DNA from: Paenibacillus sp. MMS20-IR301
GTDB taxonomy: Bacteria > Bacillota > Bacilli > Paenibacillales > Paenibacillaceae
Direction of reading: 5' to 3'
NCBI RefSeq assembly: GCF_032302195.1
Contig: NZ_CP135275.1
Coordinates: 3,410,001-3,474,000, forward strand
DNA: 64,000 bases
In this document: positions 44,227 through 55,334 of the stretch, one piece after another
Position numbering within the stretch: the stretch's first letter is position 1
How the letters are laid out: the number at the start of each line of letters is the position of its first letter
Notes under the pieces: model-generated
Told to the model about the DNA's origin: nothing
The model's database searches: none
The model's input: only the letters and a program-made list of their open reading frames with translations
Translations under genes and position numbers: made by a program

Positions 44227-45123
44227 ATGGCTATCAAGCAGGAGACGGAGCTGTATGCTCCTTTGAAGAGTTTTTTTGAGCGGCAAGGGTATGACATCAA
44301 GGGTGAGGTGCGGACCTGCGATCTCGTGGGCATCCGGGAGGACGAGTCCCAGCCGCTGATCGTGGAGATGAAAAAATCGTTCAACCTCGCCCTGCTGCTG
44401 CAGGGTGTTGAACGGCTGCGCCTCAGCCCGAACGTCTACCTTGCGGTAGAGCGTGTACGGGACAAGAAAGGCGCGGTGAACCAGCGCTGGGGCGAGCTCA
44501 GCGGGCTGTGCCGCCGGCTCGGCCTCGGGCTGATCACCGTCGTCTTCTACAAGACGAAGGCCCCGCTCGTCGAGGTGCTCGCGGAGCCGGGCGACGCGCC
44601 GCCGCAGGCCCGCAGCGCGGTGCGCCGCCGCGAGCGCCTGCTCTACGAGTTCCGCGAGCGGAGCGGCGACTACAACACCGGCGGCAGCACGCGCGTCAAG
44701 CTCGTGACGGCCTACCGCGAGAAGGCGCTGCGCGTGGCACTCGCGCTGCAGGCCCTGGAGGCCGAAGCCGCTGCGGCGGCCGGCCTCGCGGGGGCGAAGC
44801 GCGCCGGGCTGCGCGGCGCGCCCGGGCCGGGTGACGCCGCAGACCCGGCGGCACTTGAAGCGGCACCGTCAGCAGCGGACGCGCTGACGGATGCCGCTGG
44901 CGGCGGGGCCGGCGAAGCGCGCCCCGCGGGCACAGCGCGCGGCGTGACCCCCGCCGCGCTGCGGAAACGCAGCGGCGTGCCGGGTGCCGCCGCGATCCTG
45001 CAGAAGAACTACTATGCGTGGTTCTTCCGGGTAGGCCGCGGCCGCTACAGTCTCACGGCCGCCGGAACCGCAGCGCTGATCGAATATGCTGCGATCGCTG
45101 AGATCAGCGCCGGCAAGCAGTAG
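44227..45123 (+). CDS. DUF2161 protein, PD-(D/E)XK nuclease-like fold
   Basis: 298 aa. The N-terminal ~165 residues match the nuclease-like core: ETELYAPLKSFFERQGYDIKGE pattern, then CDLVGI (Asp) and PLIVEMKKSF (ExK). Residues ~180-245 are very rich in Ala, Gly and Pro and in G+C, probably a disordered linker. A C-terminal winged-helix-like segment (VTPAALRKRSGVPGAAAILQ) follows. Substrate and role are unknown; the catalytic D...ExK trio is present, so phosphodiesterase or nuclease activity is possible. Confidence 0.82.
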   Translation: MAIKQETELYAPLKSFFERQGYDIKGEVRTCDLVGIREDESQPLIVEMKKSFNLALLLQGVERLRLSPNVYLAVERVRDKKGAVNQRWGELSGLCRRLGLGLITVVFYKTKAPLVEVLAEPGDAPPQARSAVRRRERLLYEFRERSGDYNTGGSTRVKLVTAYREKALRVALALQALEAEAAAAAGLAGAKRAGLRGAPGPGDAADPAALEAAPSAADALTDAAGGGAGEARPAGTARGVTPAALRKRSGVPGAAAILQKNYYAWFFRVGRGRYSLTAAGTAALIEYAAIAEISAGKQ

Positions 45124-45185
45124 CTGGGCTGCCTGCTGCAGGCAGCCCAGCGTTCGCCCAAGTCCCGCCTTCCAAGAAAAACAAA

Positions 45186-45367
45186 TGGAAAAACAACACT
45201 TAAATTCGCGATTCTAACTGTCCAGCAGGATTTAAGTGGATAAATGACATCTAATTCCAGAGTTTTTCAGCAATATGCCAAATACTTCTCCAATAGATGT
45301 ACTTTTTCCAACTAAAACTCCTCAGTCATTTGTTTCAGCATAATTAAATGCTCTTTTTCCATCTAAA
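45186..45367. repeat. Four-unit 51-bp array, TGGAAAAA family (H)
   Basis: Units TGGAAAAACAACACTTAAAT (from 45186) and TGGATAAATGACATCTAAT (from 45237) read plus. Minus-strand units begin at 45310 (TGGAAAAAGTACATCTAT) and 45361. Spacing is 51 bp on each side of the inversion. It lies between convergent genes and is unrelated in sequence to the other families. Confidence 0.75.
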
Positions 45368-45451
45368 TCATAAGCATGGCACCAAACGGCCGGCATTCAT
45401 CCAGAAACCTGCTCTCTCGCCCGCTCTTACACTTGTACCCGCTCAACCCGC

Positions 45452-45501
45452 AAAAGGAGCCGGCCCGCGCAAACACTCTGCGCGGGGCCAGCTCCTTTTT
45501 G
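45452..45501. terminator. Bidirectional terminator before bglP end
   Basis: AAAAGGAGCCGGCCCGCGCA pairs with TGCGCGGGGCCAGCTCCTTTT with few mismatches; T runs on both sides. Serves bglP (-) and possibly DUF2161 (+). Confidence 0.85.
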
Positions 45502-45557
45502 ACACCCGGGTTCAAGTTCAACCCGTAATCGTATTAAATCATATGCCGCCTGTAGCC

Positions 45558-47441
45558 TTAAGCAAGCACCGTGTACAGCAGTTCCTTCTCCTTAATGGAA
45601 GAACGGCCGGCGGACTGGATCGAATCATATTCGCCAATGTTTGTAATAATGACCGGCGTGATTGTGCTGTAGCCTGCCTTCTCGATCTCGGCGAGATCGA
45701 ACTCCATCAGCAGATCACCTACGGACACCTTGGTTCCGGCAGTCACTTTCGGCGAGAAATGCAGTCCCTTAAGCTTCACTGTGTCAATACCGATGTGGAT
45801 CAGCATTTCGGCACCATTATCACTTACAAGGCCAATCGCATGACCGCTCTTCGACAACGAGAAGACCGTTCCGTTAACCGGGGAGACTACGCGGCCTTCA
45901 GATGGCTGAATGGCAAAGCCTTTACCCATGATTTCTTCGGAGAATGCCGGATCATTCACTTCGCTCAGCGGTTTCACTTCACCTGTAATCGGGCTGAAGA
46001 CCTGTTCATTCACCATTACCTGTTTTACTTCTTCTACAACAGCCACAGGCGTACTTGCTGCGGATGCTGCTGCAGGTGCTGCTGTAGCTTCCGCTTCATC
46101 TTCAAATCCGAGCACATAAGTAACAATTGCCGCTACTGCGGTACCTACGGCAAAACCGATAACCGAATATACAAAAGTCTCACCCAGCACCATTGGAATC
46201 CCGGATAGTCCGGCAAGTCCGCCAATGACATATGCTTTAACTTTGAACAAGCTGAGAACCGCACCACCCGCAGCACCACCGATGAGGGCAGCAATAAACG
46301 GTTTTTTCAGACGCATATTCACACCATACATTGCCGGCTCTGTAATCCCCATGAAAGCCGTGATACTTGTAGACATGGACAGAGATTTAAGCTTGCTGTT
46401 CTTAGTCCGGAGCGATACGCCAAGCGCACTGCCGGCCTGGGCAAAGTTCGCCACCATCATTACAGGAATCATATAGTCATAACCAAGCTGGGCAATCGAA
46501 GCAATCATAATTGGAATCAATGCATAGTGCATACCGGTGATAATCAGGAGTGACATGGTTCCGCCCAGCAGCAATCCTGCGAACAGACCCGTATTCTCGA
46601 ACAGCCAGCTGATCCCGCCAGTGAGGCCGTCACCGATAATTACGCCGAGCGGACCCACTGCAATCAGCGTAAGCGGCACAATAACTAACAGGGTTACCGT
46701 TGGAACAATAATGAGCTTCAGGGAAGCATGAGTGATTTTATCTACAGCCTTCTCTACATAAGAAGCCAGCCAGACGGCAATAACAATCGGGATAACGGAA
46801 GAGGAATAGGTTGCCGCAACCACCGGCAGTGAAGCAAAGGTCACCGGTTCCCCTGATCCGAGCAGCGTTGTAATGGTTGGATGCAGAATCGCCGCCCCTA
46901 TCGCAGCCGCGATATACATATTGCTTCCCAGCTTGCGGGCAGCACTGACCGCCAGAACAATCGGCAGGAAGTAGAACGCCCCGTCCCCGATGGCCGAAAG
47001 AATAATGTAAGTGGAATTGTCCGTTCCCATCCAGCCTGCCGCTACCAGCAGGGCCACAATCCCCTTGATCATCCCCGCACCGGTAATGGCCGGCAGAATC
47101 GGGGTAAAGATCCCTGAGATGAAGTCGAACAGCTTGCTCAGCGCGTTTTGCTTTTTCTTCTCTACCTTATCACCAGAAGCTTTCTTGTCCGGTGAGCTGG
47201 ACATATTGCCTACCAGTTCATTGTAGACCACCGGCACATCGTTACCGATGATCACCTGGAATTGTCCCCCGTTAATCATGACGCCCATAACGCCGTCTGT
47301 CTTCTGCAGTGCCGCTTTATCCGCACGGTTATTGTCATTCAGGTTGAAGCGCAGCCGGGTCATACAGTGGGTTACCTGATCAATATTCTCTTCTCCCCCG
47401 ACAAGTCTCAGTATTTCTTTGGACAGCTCATTTTTATTCAT
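45558..47441 (-). CDS. bglP: PTS beta-glucoside transporter subunit IIBCA
   Basis: 627 aa. Imports and phosphorylates beta-glucosides. Domain order: EIIB (1-85, active Cys in THCMTRLRFNL), EIIC (about 105-455, ten or so helices), a short Ala/Thr linker and EIIA (about 480-627, active His in MLIHIGIDTVKLKG). Last gene of the bgl group, 145 bp after licT with its own RAT/terminator. The substrate is probably arbutin/salicin/cellobiose-type, phosphorylated for BglH. Confidence 0.95.
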   Translation of the reverse strand: MNKNELSKEILRLVGGEENIDQVTHCMTRLRFNLNDNNRADKAALQKTDGVMGVMINGGQFQVIIGNDVPVVYNELVGNMSSSPDKKASGDKVEKKKQNALSKLFDFISGIFTPILPAITGAGMIKGIVALLVAAGWMGTDNSTYIILSAIGDGAFYFLPIVLAVSAARKLGSNMYIAAAIGAAILHPTITTLLGSGEPVTFASLPVVAATYSSSVIPIVIAVWLASYVEKAVDKITHASLKLIIVPTVTLLVIVPLTLIAVGPLGVIIGDGLTGGISWLFENTGLFAGLLLGGTMSLLIITGMHYALIPIMIASIAQLGYDYMIPVMMVANFAQAGSALGVSLRTKNSKLKSLSMSTSITAFMGITEPAMYGVNMRLKKPFIAALIGGAAGGAVLSLFKVKAYVIGGLAGLSGIPMVLGETFVYSVIGFAVGTAVAAIVTYVLGFEDEAEATAAPAAASAASTPVAVVEEVKQVMVNEQVFSPITGEVKPLSEVNDPAFSEEIMGKGFAIQPSEGRVVSPVNGTVFSLSKSGHAIGLVSDNGAEMLIHIGIDTVKLKGLHFSPKVTAGTKVSVGDLLMEFDLAEIEKAGYSTITPVIITNIGEYDSIQSAGRSSIKEKELLYTVLA

Positions 47442-47490
47442 GTGGCCTGACTCCTTTAGTTTGTTTTGTGCTTATTGTGTGTTTTTTCGC

Positions 47491-47577
47491 AAAATAAAAA
47501 CCTAAACACCGGGACATGATGCTTCTAGCGCTCATCCATGTCCGGGTTTAGGTTTTGCCTCCTTGGAGTAGCAATCC
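47491..47577 (-). promoter_or_regulatory. LicT RAT and overlapping terminator before bglP
   Basis: On the minus strand GGATTGCTACTCC (from 47577) with GGCAAAACCTAAAC forms the RAT. The terminator stem AAAACCTAAAC...GTTTAGGTTTT with T tail reaches 47491. RAT and terminator share the AAAACCTAAA arm, so binding of LicT prevents termination. Confidence 0.9.
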
Positions 47578-47586
47578 TGCTTCCCG

Positions 47587-48450
<864 letters not shown>

Positions 48451-48552
48451 TTACACCGTCGGAGTAGTAAAATCACCCCACAGAAGCGGGGATTTAACAT
48501 GGATGTAACTCAGGTACTTTGCGGAGACCCTCGAATATACGTCCTAAAGGTT

Positions 48553-48624
48553 AAAAAAGGCAAAACCAAAACGGACTTTGAATATACCCGTTTCTGGTTT
48601 TGCCTGAATGAACAGTAACAATCC
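48553..48624 (-). promoter_or_regulatory. LicT RAT and overlapping terminator before licT
   Basis: Minus strand GGATTGTTACTGTTCATTC begins at 48624, followed by AGGCAAAACCAGAAAC. The terminator GGCAAAACC...GGTTTTGCC with a T6 tail ends at 48553. It lies about 110 nt before the licT start, implying autogenous antitermination. Confidence 0.88.
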
Positions 48625-48645
48625 AGTAATTTTACCTGTAGCAGC

Positions 48646-48696
48646 ATCTTAGCATATCACCGGAAAAATGACAACATTTTTATGAAAACGTTTAAT
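48646..48696 (-). promoter_or_regulatory. licT promoter with cre-like site
   Basis: On the minus strand TTGTCA (48674-48669) and TAAGAT (48651-48646) are 17 bp apart. Upstream, 48683-48696 (TGAAAACGTTTAAT on the plus strand) resembles a cre site. Confidence 0.7.
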
Positions 48697-48797
48697 ATGC
48701 AGCTGCGGGTACAACTTTAGCTTACCCCGTTACTGAGCATATCTTCCCCGGTCAGCTAATTTTTTCTATTCAAGTACCGGAATTTCCTGGATACGGA

Positions 48798-50402
<1,605 letters not shown>

Positions 50403-50499
50403 AGTAAACGATGTGTTTATGGAAGATTCAATTGACTTCAGCCTACCACAGCCTGCAGCAAAATTCAAATCTAAAATTGCCTGTATATCCCGCTGATCT

Positions 50500-51717
50500 T
50501 CAGCTCCGTGCCGTAAACTCCGTCACCGCTTCACTCAGCAGATTCATGCCAAGCAGCAGCTCATCCCGGCCGGGGTGGCTGAAGTTGAGGCGGATGCGGC
50601 CCGTGCCTCCGCTCACACTGCAGGCCGGGCCTGGCAGGAAGGCCACGCCTTTAGGGAGTGCGGCACGCAGCAGGGCCATGGCATCCAGGCCTTCGGGCAG
50701 CGAGACCCAGAGAAACATGCCGCCGGCCGGCATATCATAGACACTGCTCTTCCAGGCGGGGCGCTTCAGCAGCTCAGCCATCAGCTTCAGCCGCGTGTTA
50801 TACTCGCGGTTCAGCATTGCAATATGCTCACGCAGATCAAAAGCTGAGCTGCTCAGCAGATGATGCAGCAGCCGCTGGTTCAGCGAGCTGGACTGCCAGT
50901 CAGCCATCTGCTTGGCGGCAGCCATCATACCGATCAGCTCCCGGCTCCCTGCAGCCCAGCCCGTCCGAAGCGCCGGCACAACCGTTTTGCTGAAGGAGCC
51001 GACATACAGCACATGCCCTCCTTCGCTGACATTCTCCAGCGCATAGAGCGAAGGATATTTCAGGGCGGGATTCCCGGCATCCCGCCGGAAATGGAGATCT
51101 CCGTAGGAATCATCTTCTACAATAAGTACATTATGTGAAATACACAGCTCCAGAATCTCCTTACGCCGTTCCAGGCTCCATAATACGCCGCTCGGATTGG
51201 TGAAGCTTGGGGTGGCGAAGAGCATTTTCGGCCGGTGCTGGCGGATTCCGCTGCGCAGATGCTCCGGCAGCAGACCATCCTGATCCCCTTGGACCGGAAT
51301 TATTACTGCCCCTTGCATCCGCAGCGCCTGCAGAATTCCGGGAGAGGTAGGATTCTCTACCAGCACACGGTCACCGGGATCAATGTACACTCTGGCAAAC
51401 AGATCAATTGCCTGTTGGCTTCCCGTTGTCAGAAGTACCCCGCCTTCTGCTACCGCTACCCCTTTGCCCCCGAGCCAATCCCCGGTCAGCCATTCACGCA
51501 GCGGACCATAGCCCTCAGGTTCCCCATATTGCAGCGCACCTGCATCTGCAGAGATAACAGTAGATGCCGCTTCAGCAAGTAAAGGGAGCGGAAACAGTTC
51601 CTCCGCAGGAAGCTCTTCCGCCAGCGAGATCAGCGTGCCCCGGCGTGTCTCCTTGCGGATACTCAACATCGGTGAAGATAATAACGTATGTGCGCGCGAA
51701 GAAAACTCATACTTCAT
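50500..51717 (-). CDS. Fold-type I PLP aminotransferase (MocR/2-aminoadipate type)
   Basis: 405 aa. Related to the aminotransferase half of MocR regulators, but no winged helix precedes it (starts MKYEFSSRAHTLLSS). Features: LQYGEPEGYGPLREWL, TTGSQQAIDLFARV, TPSFTNPSGVLWSLERR, VEDDSYGDLHF and the PLP Lys in YVGSFSKTVVPALRTGW. C-terminal Arg in GRIRLNFSHPG binds the substrate carboxylate. Substrate unknown; LysN-like and aromatic activities are possible. Confidence 0.9.
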   Translation of the reverse strand: MKYEFSSRAHTLLSSPMLSIRKETRRGTLISLAEELPAEELFPLPLLAEAASTVISADAGALQYGEPEGYGPLREWLTGDWLGGKGVAVAEGGVLLTTGSQQAIDLFARVYIDPGDRVLVENPTSPGILQALRMQGAVIIPVQGDQDGLLPEHLRSGIRQHRPKMLFATPSFTNPSGVLWSLERRKEILELCISHNVLIVEDDSYGDLHFRRDAGNPALKYPSLYALENVSEGGHVLYVGSFSKTVVPALRTGWAAGSRELIGMMAAAKQMADWQSSSLNQRLLHHLLSSSAFDLREHIAMLNREYNTRLKLMAELLKRPAWKSSVYDMPAGGMFLWVSLPEGLDAMALLRAALPKGVAFLPGPACSVSGGTGRIRLNFSHPGRDELLLGMNLLSEAVTEFTARS

Positions 51718-51807
51718 ACGCTTCCCCCTTTACCCTAGTCCAATCGTATAATTACTTATATTTTAAGAATATTCCGCCCGGGACACCATTATGTCGCAGT
51801 ATAGGGA

Positions 51808-52464
51808 TTATGCGTACAGCTGTTTATTCTGCCGTGAAAAGAGCGCAAATTTCTCAATAGCCTGCGCCCGCGTTGATACCTCCAGCTTAACATAAATCTT
51901 GCGCAGGTAATTATCTATGGAACGGCGGCTGACCTCGATTTCCTGCGCGATTTTGTCGTATGTAATTCCTTGCACGATCCGTTCCATGATGAACATCTCT
52001 GTCTGTGTCAGCTGCATCATGCCATCCAGCCCTCTGGATGAGGTTACCGGACGGAAGCCCCGCTCGATCCATTCCAGCGGAATAGAGAGAAATCCTTCGC
52101 GTATCCCGCCAATCATCTGAATCAGCTGGTCCGGGCTTGCCCCCTTGGACAGTACCCCGCTCGCCCCCAGCTCGATTAAAGGCTGAAATAATTCTTTGTC
52201 GTTCTCCTCTGTCATGATAATAAAGTGGGAGCTCTGTGAGCTTTTTTTCATCTCCGGCAGCACCTGCTCGACTGTTCCTTCCGGCATCTGATAATCACTA
52301 AGCACCAGATTCGGCCGGGTCTCACGCACTATGGAGACGCATTCGCCCCAAGTGGAATACATACCTTCTACCTGCAGCTCCCCCCCTTCCTCCAGTATCA
52401 ATTTCGTTCCCAGCATACTTGTGGGATGACAGCCCACAATGACCACCCGCCAGACCTTCACCAT
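51808..52464 (-). CDS. LuxR/NarL-type response regulator with atypical receiver
   Basis: 218 aa. The receiver keeps the phospho-Asp (LVLSDYQMPEG, about residue 57) and Lys (GVLSKGAS), but the acidic pair normally following strand 1 is replaced by VGCHPTS. The C-terminal HTH has LTQTEMFIMERIVQGITYDKIAQEIEVSRRSIDNYLRKIYVKL. ComA/DegU-like in layout. No kinase is adjacent. Magnesium-dependent phosphorylation may be lost or weak, so it may act by another switch. Confidence 0.88.
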   Translation of the reverse strand: MVKVWRVVIVGCHPTSMLGTKLILEEGGELQVEGMYSTWGECVSIVRETRPNLVLSDYQMPEGTVEQVLPEMKKSSQSSHFIIMTEENDKELFQPLIELGASGVLSKGASPDQLIQMIGGIREGFLSIPLEWIERGFRPVTSSRGLDGMMQLTQTEMFIMERIVQGITYDKIAQEIEVSRRSIDNYLRKIYVKLEVSTRAQAIEKFALFSRQNKQLYA

Positions 52465-52681
52465 TACTGCTTAGACCTCCTGCTATCTATATAATTTACC
52501 AGAATGGAAATTGCTATAAGCTTTTCCTGTCAACACGCAAGCAAGGATCTATGATGTCTTGTCCGTTCTTCCTACTTTTACCTTGAATACGCCTCTCAGA
52601 TATTCCAATCTATAGAAATTGTATCGCAGTAGTTTATGCGGATGCAATTACTTTTTCTTATTTTCATAGGTCTTTTCACTT

Positions 52682-52710
52682 TTGCGAAAATAGTAAAAGT
52701 CTGATAGAAT
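52682..52710 (+). promoter_or_regulatory. Sigma-A promoter of the 52745 operon
   Basis: TTGCGA and TAGAAT are separated by 17 bp, 35 bp before the start codon. Confidence 0.6.
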
Positions 52711-52744
52711 GGGAACTTGAAAAAAAATGGCTTGAGGTGATGAA

Positions 52745-53152
52745 ATGCAACCGCTAGCGGAATCGACCCGGGTACACTCGCGCAAAAGCGCTGAGAGAAG
52801 CGGAACTTCCGTAAAATGGTTTTTATTGTTCTGGATTGTGATGATCGCAGCCGGCGTTTATGCCGTGTACAGCTATACCAATCATCTGAAAGATCAGGTA
52901 CTCAGCGAGCTGGGATCGCAAAGCCAGCAGCAGCTTACCGTTTTGAAAACCGATTACGAAGCCAAGATCGCCGCCCTGTCTGATCAGGTGAAGGAGCTGC
53001 AGAGCACGGTACAGACCTTTAATGAGCTGCTCACCTTCACTAAAGATAATGCCAGCAGCAAGACGGATAATAGCAATAAGCTGTACACCCAGCTAAGCGA
53101 GGTCAAGAAGCAGCTGGATGCCCTGAAGAAAGAGATGGATCTGCTGAAATGA
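52745..53152 (+). CDS. Small single-helix membrane protein with coiled coil
   Basis: 135 aa. A basic N-terminus and one helix (WFLLFWIVMIAAGVYAVYS, about 27-45) are followed by a Gln/Lys/Leu-rich coiled coil to the C-terminus (LKTDYEAKIAALSDQVKELQ region). No family recognised. It overlaps the next gene as ATGA, so the two are coupled and probably act together at the membrane. Confidence 0.82.
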   Translation: MQPLAESTRVHSRKSAERSGTSVKWFLLFWIVMIAAGVYAVYSYTNHLKDQVLSELGSQSQQQLTVLKTDYEAKIAALSDQVKELQSTVQTFNELLTFTKDNASSKTDNSNKLYTQLSEVKKQLDALKKEMDLLK

Positions 53153-54216
53153 TGACGCCTGTCAAAAGAGTGAACCGTTTCTTCATGCTGCTGACCGCAC
53201 CGCTGCTTGGAATGCTGCTCTGCCTGTGGTTGTACCAGCCGCCGCTTCAATTGAAGCTGGATGCCGGGCAGTTCACGGCTATTCCCGGTCCGGTGGAGGA
53301 AACAGCCCGGCTGAAGCAGGACCTGGCTGTAGCCAAGGAATCCGCAGCCTTCACCATAGACTCCATCAGCGCCAGTGCGCTGCTGTACAAGCAGACCACG
53401 AATGCCATGAATGCTCTGGTCAGTACGGCGTCTGCCCAGACTGCCCGTCCGGAACGGATATACAATAACCGGATCACCTCCCGGCTCGGCATCCCCGCGG
53501 ATGTCATCAGCAGTGACCGGATTACTATTGAACTCTACCGGCTGAACCCCGGCAACTATAAAGCATACGCCCTGAAGATCAGGCTGAAAGATCCTGCAGC
53601 TATGAAGATGAGCCTGGCTGGTGACGGCAGCGGCGCCTCCGAGACAACCATGCAGGCGGTGAACCGCTTTGGAGCCTCCGCCGGCATTAATGCCGGCGGC
53701 TTCGCCGATCAGAACGGCAAACGCTATCCTTTGTCGACAACCGTAGTTGGCGGCCAGTACCTGTACGGCTTTGAACCCAGCTACAAGGATCTCAGCTTTG
53801 TCGGCTTGAACAAATCCGGCCAGCTAATTGGAGGCAAGTTCACCAGTAAAGCGCAGCTTGATCAGCTTGAACCCGTCTTTGGCGCCACCTTTGTGCCTGT
53901 TTTGCTGAAGAACCGCAGCAAAACAGTGATTCCGCAGAAATGGCAGCTTGCTCCGAAGCGTGCACCGCGCACCGTAATCGGCAACTATAAGGATGATCAG
54001 CTGCTGATTCTGGTCGCAGACGGCTACAACGAGAACGGCAATTCCGGTGCTACACTGCAGGAGCTTCAGGATAAGCTGTACAATCTCGGGGTTATCGATG
54101 CTTACAATCTGGATGGAGGCGGCTCTTCATCCCTGATCTTCAGGGGAAAGGTTATTAACAAGCCTTCTGACGGTAATCTGCGGCGGGTCCCGACGAACTT
54201 TCTGTTCTTCAAGTGA
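53149..54216 (+). CDS. Membrane-anchored phosphodiester glycosidase (NAGPA domain)
   Basis: 355 aa. N-terminal helix (FMLLTAPLLGMLLCLWLY) acts as anchor or signal; a helical segment to ~110 leads to the NAGPA/DUF2233 domain with GINAGGFADQNGK and NLDGGGSSSLIF near the end. Paralogue of 18256-19257. The ATG overlaps the stop of the coiled-coil gene. Likely cleaves a sugar-phosphodiester in the envelope; substrate unknown. Confidence 0.87.
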   Translation: MMTPVKRVNRFFMLLTAPLLGMLLCLWLYQPPLQLKLDAGQFTAIPGPVEETARLKQDLAVAKESAAFTIDSISASALLYKQTTNAMNALVSTASAQTARPERIYNNRITSRLGIPADVISSDRITIELYRLNPGNYKAYALKIRLKDPAAMKMSLAGDGSGASETTMQAVNRFGASAGINAGGFADQNGKRYPLSTTVVGGQYLYGFEPSYKDLSFVGLNKSGQLIGGKFTSKAQLDQLEPVFGATFVPVLLKNRSKTVIPQKWQLAPKRAPRTVIGNYKDDQLLILVADGYNENGNSGATLQELQDKLYNLGVIDAYNLDGGGSSSLIFRGKVINKPSDGNLRRVPTNFLFFK

Positions 54217-54278
54217 CAACCACAAAGTTAGTCAACATCAAAAGTCACAATCAAGTTTATTTTTGCGTAAAAAGCAGG

Positions 54279-54284
54279 TATAAT
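54279..54284 (+). promoter_or_regulatory. -10 element of the small membrane peptide gene
   Basis: Perfect TATAAT 38 bp before the ATG at 54323; the -35 is poor. Confidence 0.5.
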
Positions 54285-54322
54285 CAGGATAACGCATACA
54301 GTCGATAATGGAGGTGCCCAGC

Positions 54323-54427
54323 ATGTCGTTCTCCTTGACTTTTTGGATCGTGACCCTTGTTTTTCTGCTGTTCCTGGCCGGCATCCTGACTTCTTCCTAT
54401 AACGACGATAAGACCAAAGGACTCTGA
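54323..54427 (+). CDS. 34-aa single-helix membrane peptide
   Basis: Short gene: ATG at 54323, TGA at 54425-54427. GGAGGTG precedes the ATG by 6 nt, a very strong ribosome site. The peptide starts MSFSLTFWIVTLVFLLF, a membrane helix of about 20 residues (through FLAGIL), and ends in the charged NDDKTKGL. It has its own TATAAT and is followed by a terminator at 54489, so it looks like an independent gene. Family unknown; CydX-like or other small membrane-protein regulators are only analogies. Confidence 0.75.
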   Translation: MSFSLTFWIVTLVFLLFLAGILTSSYNDDKTKGL

Positions 54428-54488
54428 CACCTGCTCAAGAAGTATCTACGGGCATTTGTTGAGCAGTCGGCAAACGACTTGTGACAGC

Positions 54489-54530
54489 AAAAGACGGACA
54501 TCGGCATAAAGCTGATAGTCCGTCTTTTGT
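54489..54530 (+). terminator. Terminator after the small peptide gene
   Basis: AAAAGACGGAC (54489-54499) pairs with GTCCGTCTTTT (54518-54528). Confidence 0.8.
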
Positions 54531-54580
54531 GTTGAGTGGGGCAAGGCGTAACCTTGACTCGCTTAGCAAAGCAAATGATG

Positions 54581-55192
54581 TTATATCTTCAGCCACAGCG
54601 CAGGACGAATGCCGCCGCTATTATTACCTGTTGAAGGGTGAAGCGTGTTGCTGCTGTACCTGAAGGTTCCGTTTCCCTGAATGCCTATATTGCCGTCACC
54701 GTGGATATACACGGCTCTCCTATTGTCACGCCCGGGCGACCGGAGCCACCACCACCATATATATCCACCCATTGAGGACCATCGCTTATTGTTGTTTTCA
54801 TCTTTTCTTTGAAACCAGTACCGTTGCTTGGCGCTGCGGTTCTCAAGGTTCTTGCTGCTGTCGCCGAAGTAATGGCACACGGTTTCTTCAATGCTCAAAA
54901 GATATATGTAATCCAGTGTATCTGCTCCGCCATTTGCTTCATACCACTGATTGTCAGGATTTTTGTTCGTAACCGGTATAATTCTTGACCGGTTCGCTTC
55001 ACTGAACGTATCATAGAATGCACCGTTCAGGTATTCTCTCAGTTCACAGCCGGCCCAGGTCACATCACCAGATCGATTATGGTAAGCGCGCTGATCTATA
55101 ATATATTCGGTGATAATCAAAGCTGTACTGTTTTTTATTTCAAGCACTCGCCATTCATATTTGTCAAATACGATTACATCTCCTATTTGCAT
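54581..55192 (-). CDS. DUF6273-like protein
   Basis: 203 aa. Begins MQIGDVIVFDKYEWRVLEI; the C-terminal half has WWWWLRSPG (Trp-rich core) and ends SGGIRPALWLKI, a pattern shared by DUF6273 proteins and C-type-lectin-like folds. No signal peptide or membrane helix. Function unknown. The codon and base content is more AT-rich than in neighbours. It stands alone between two terminators. Confidence 0.7.
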   Translation of the reverse strand: MQIGDVIVFDKYEWRVLEIKNSTALIITEYIIDQRAYHNRSGDVTWAGCELREYLNGAFYDTFSEANRSRIIPVTNKNPDNQWYEANGGADTLDYIYLLSIEETVCHYFGDSSKNLENRSAKQRYWFQRKDENNNKRWSSMGGYIWWWWLRSPGRDNRRAVYIHGDGNIGIQGNGTFRYSSNTLHPSTGNNSGGIRPALWLKI

Positions 55193-55250
55193 ATCTAACC
55201 TCCCGTAAATGTTATAAACAACCTAAACCGCCTTTACAGAGCAGGGCTTA

Positions 55251-55307
55251 AAAAAAGCAATGCCAGCCAGTATGCTTCGCAAGAAGAGATACCGGCTGGC
55301 ATTTTTG
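55251..55307 (-). terminator. Terminator after abrB
   Basis: On the minus strand AATGCCAGCCGGTAT pairs with ATACTGGCTGGCATT, followed by a T7 run. Confidence 0.85.
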
Positions 55308-55334
55308 CTATGTAATCATTAATGCGTATTACCC

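Noticed and set aside
44227..45123. High-GC, Ala-rich part of the DUF2161 gene as a transferred island
   Set aside because: The high GC is confined to a low-complexity linker inside one frame; the flanking domains have ordinary composition.
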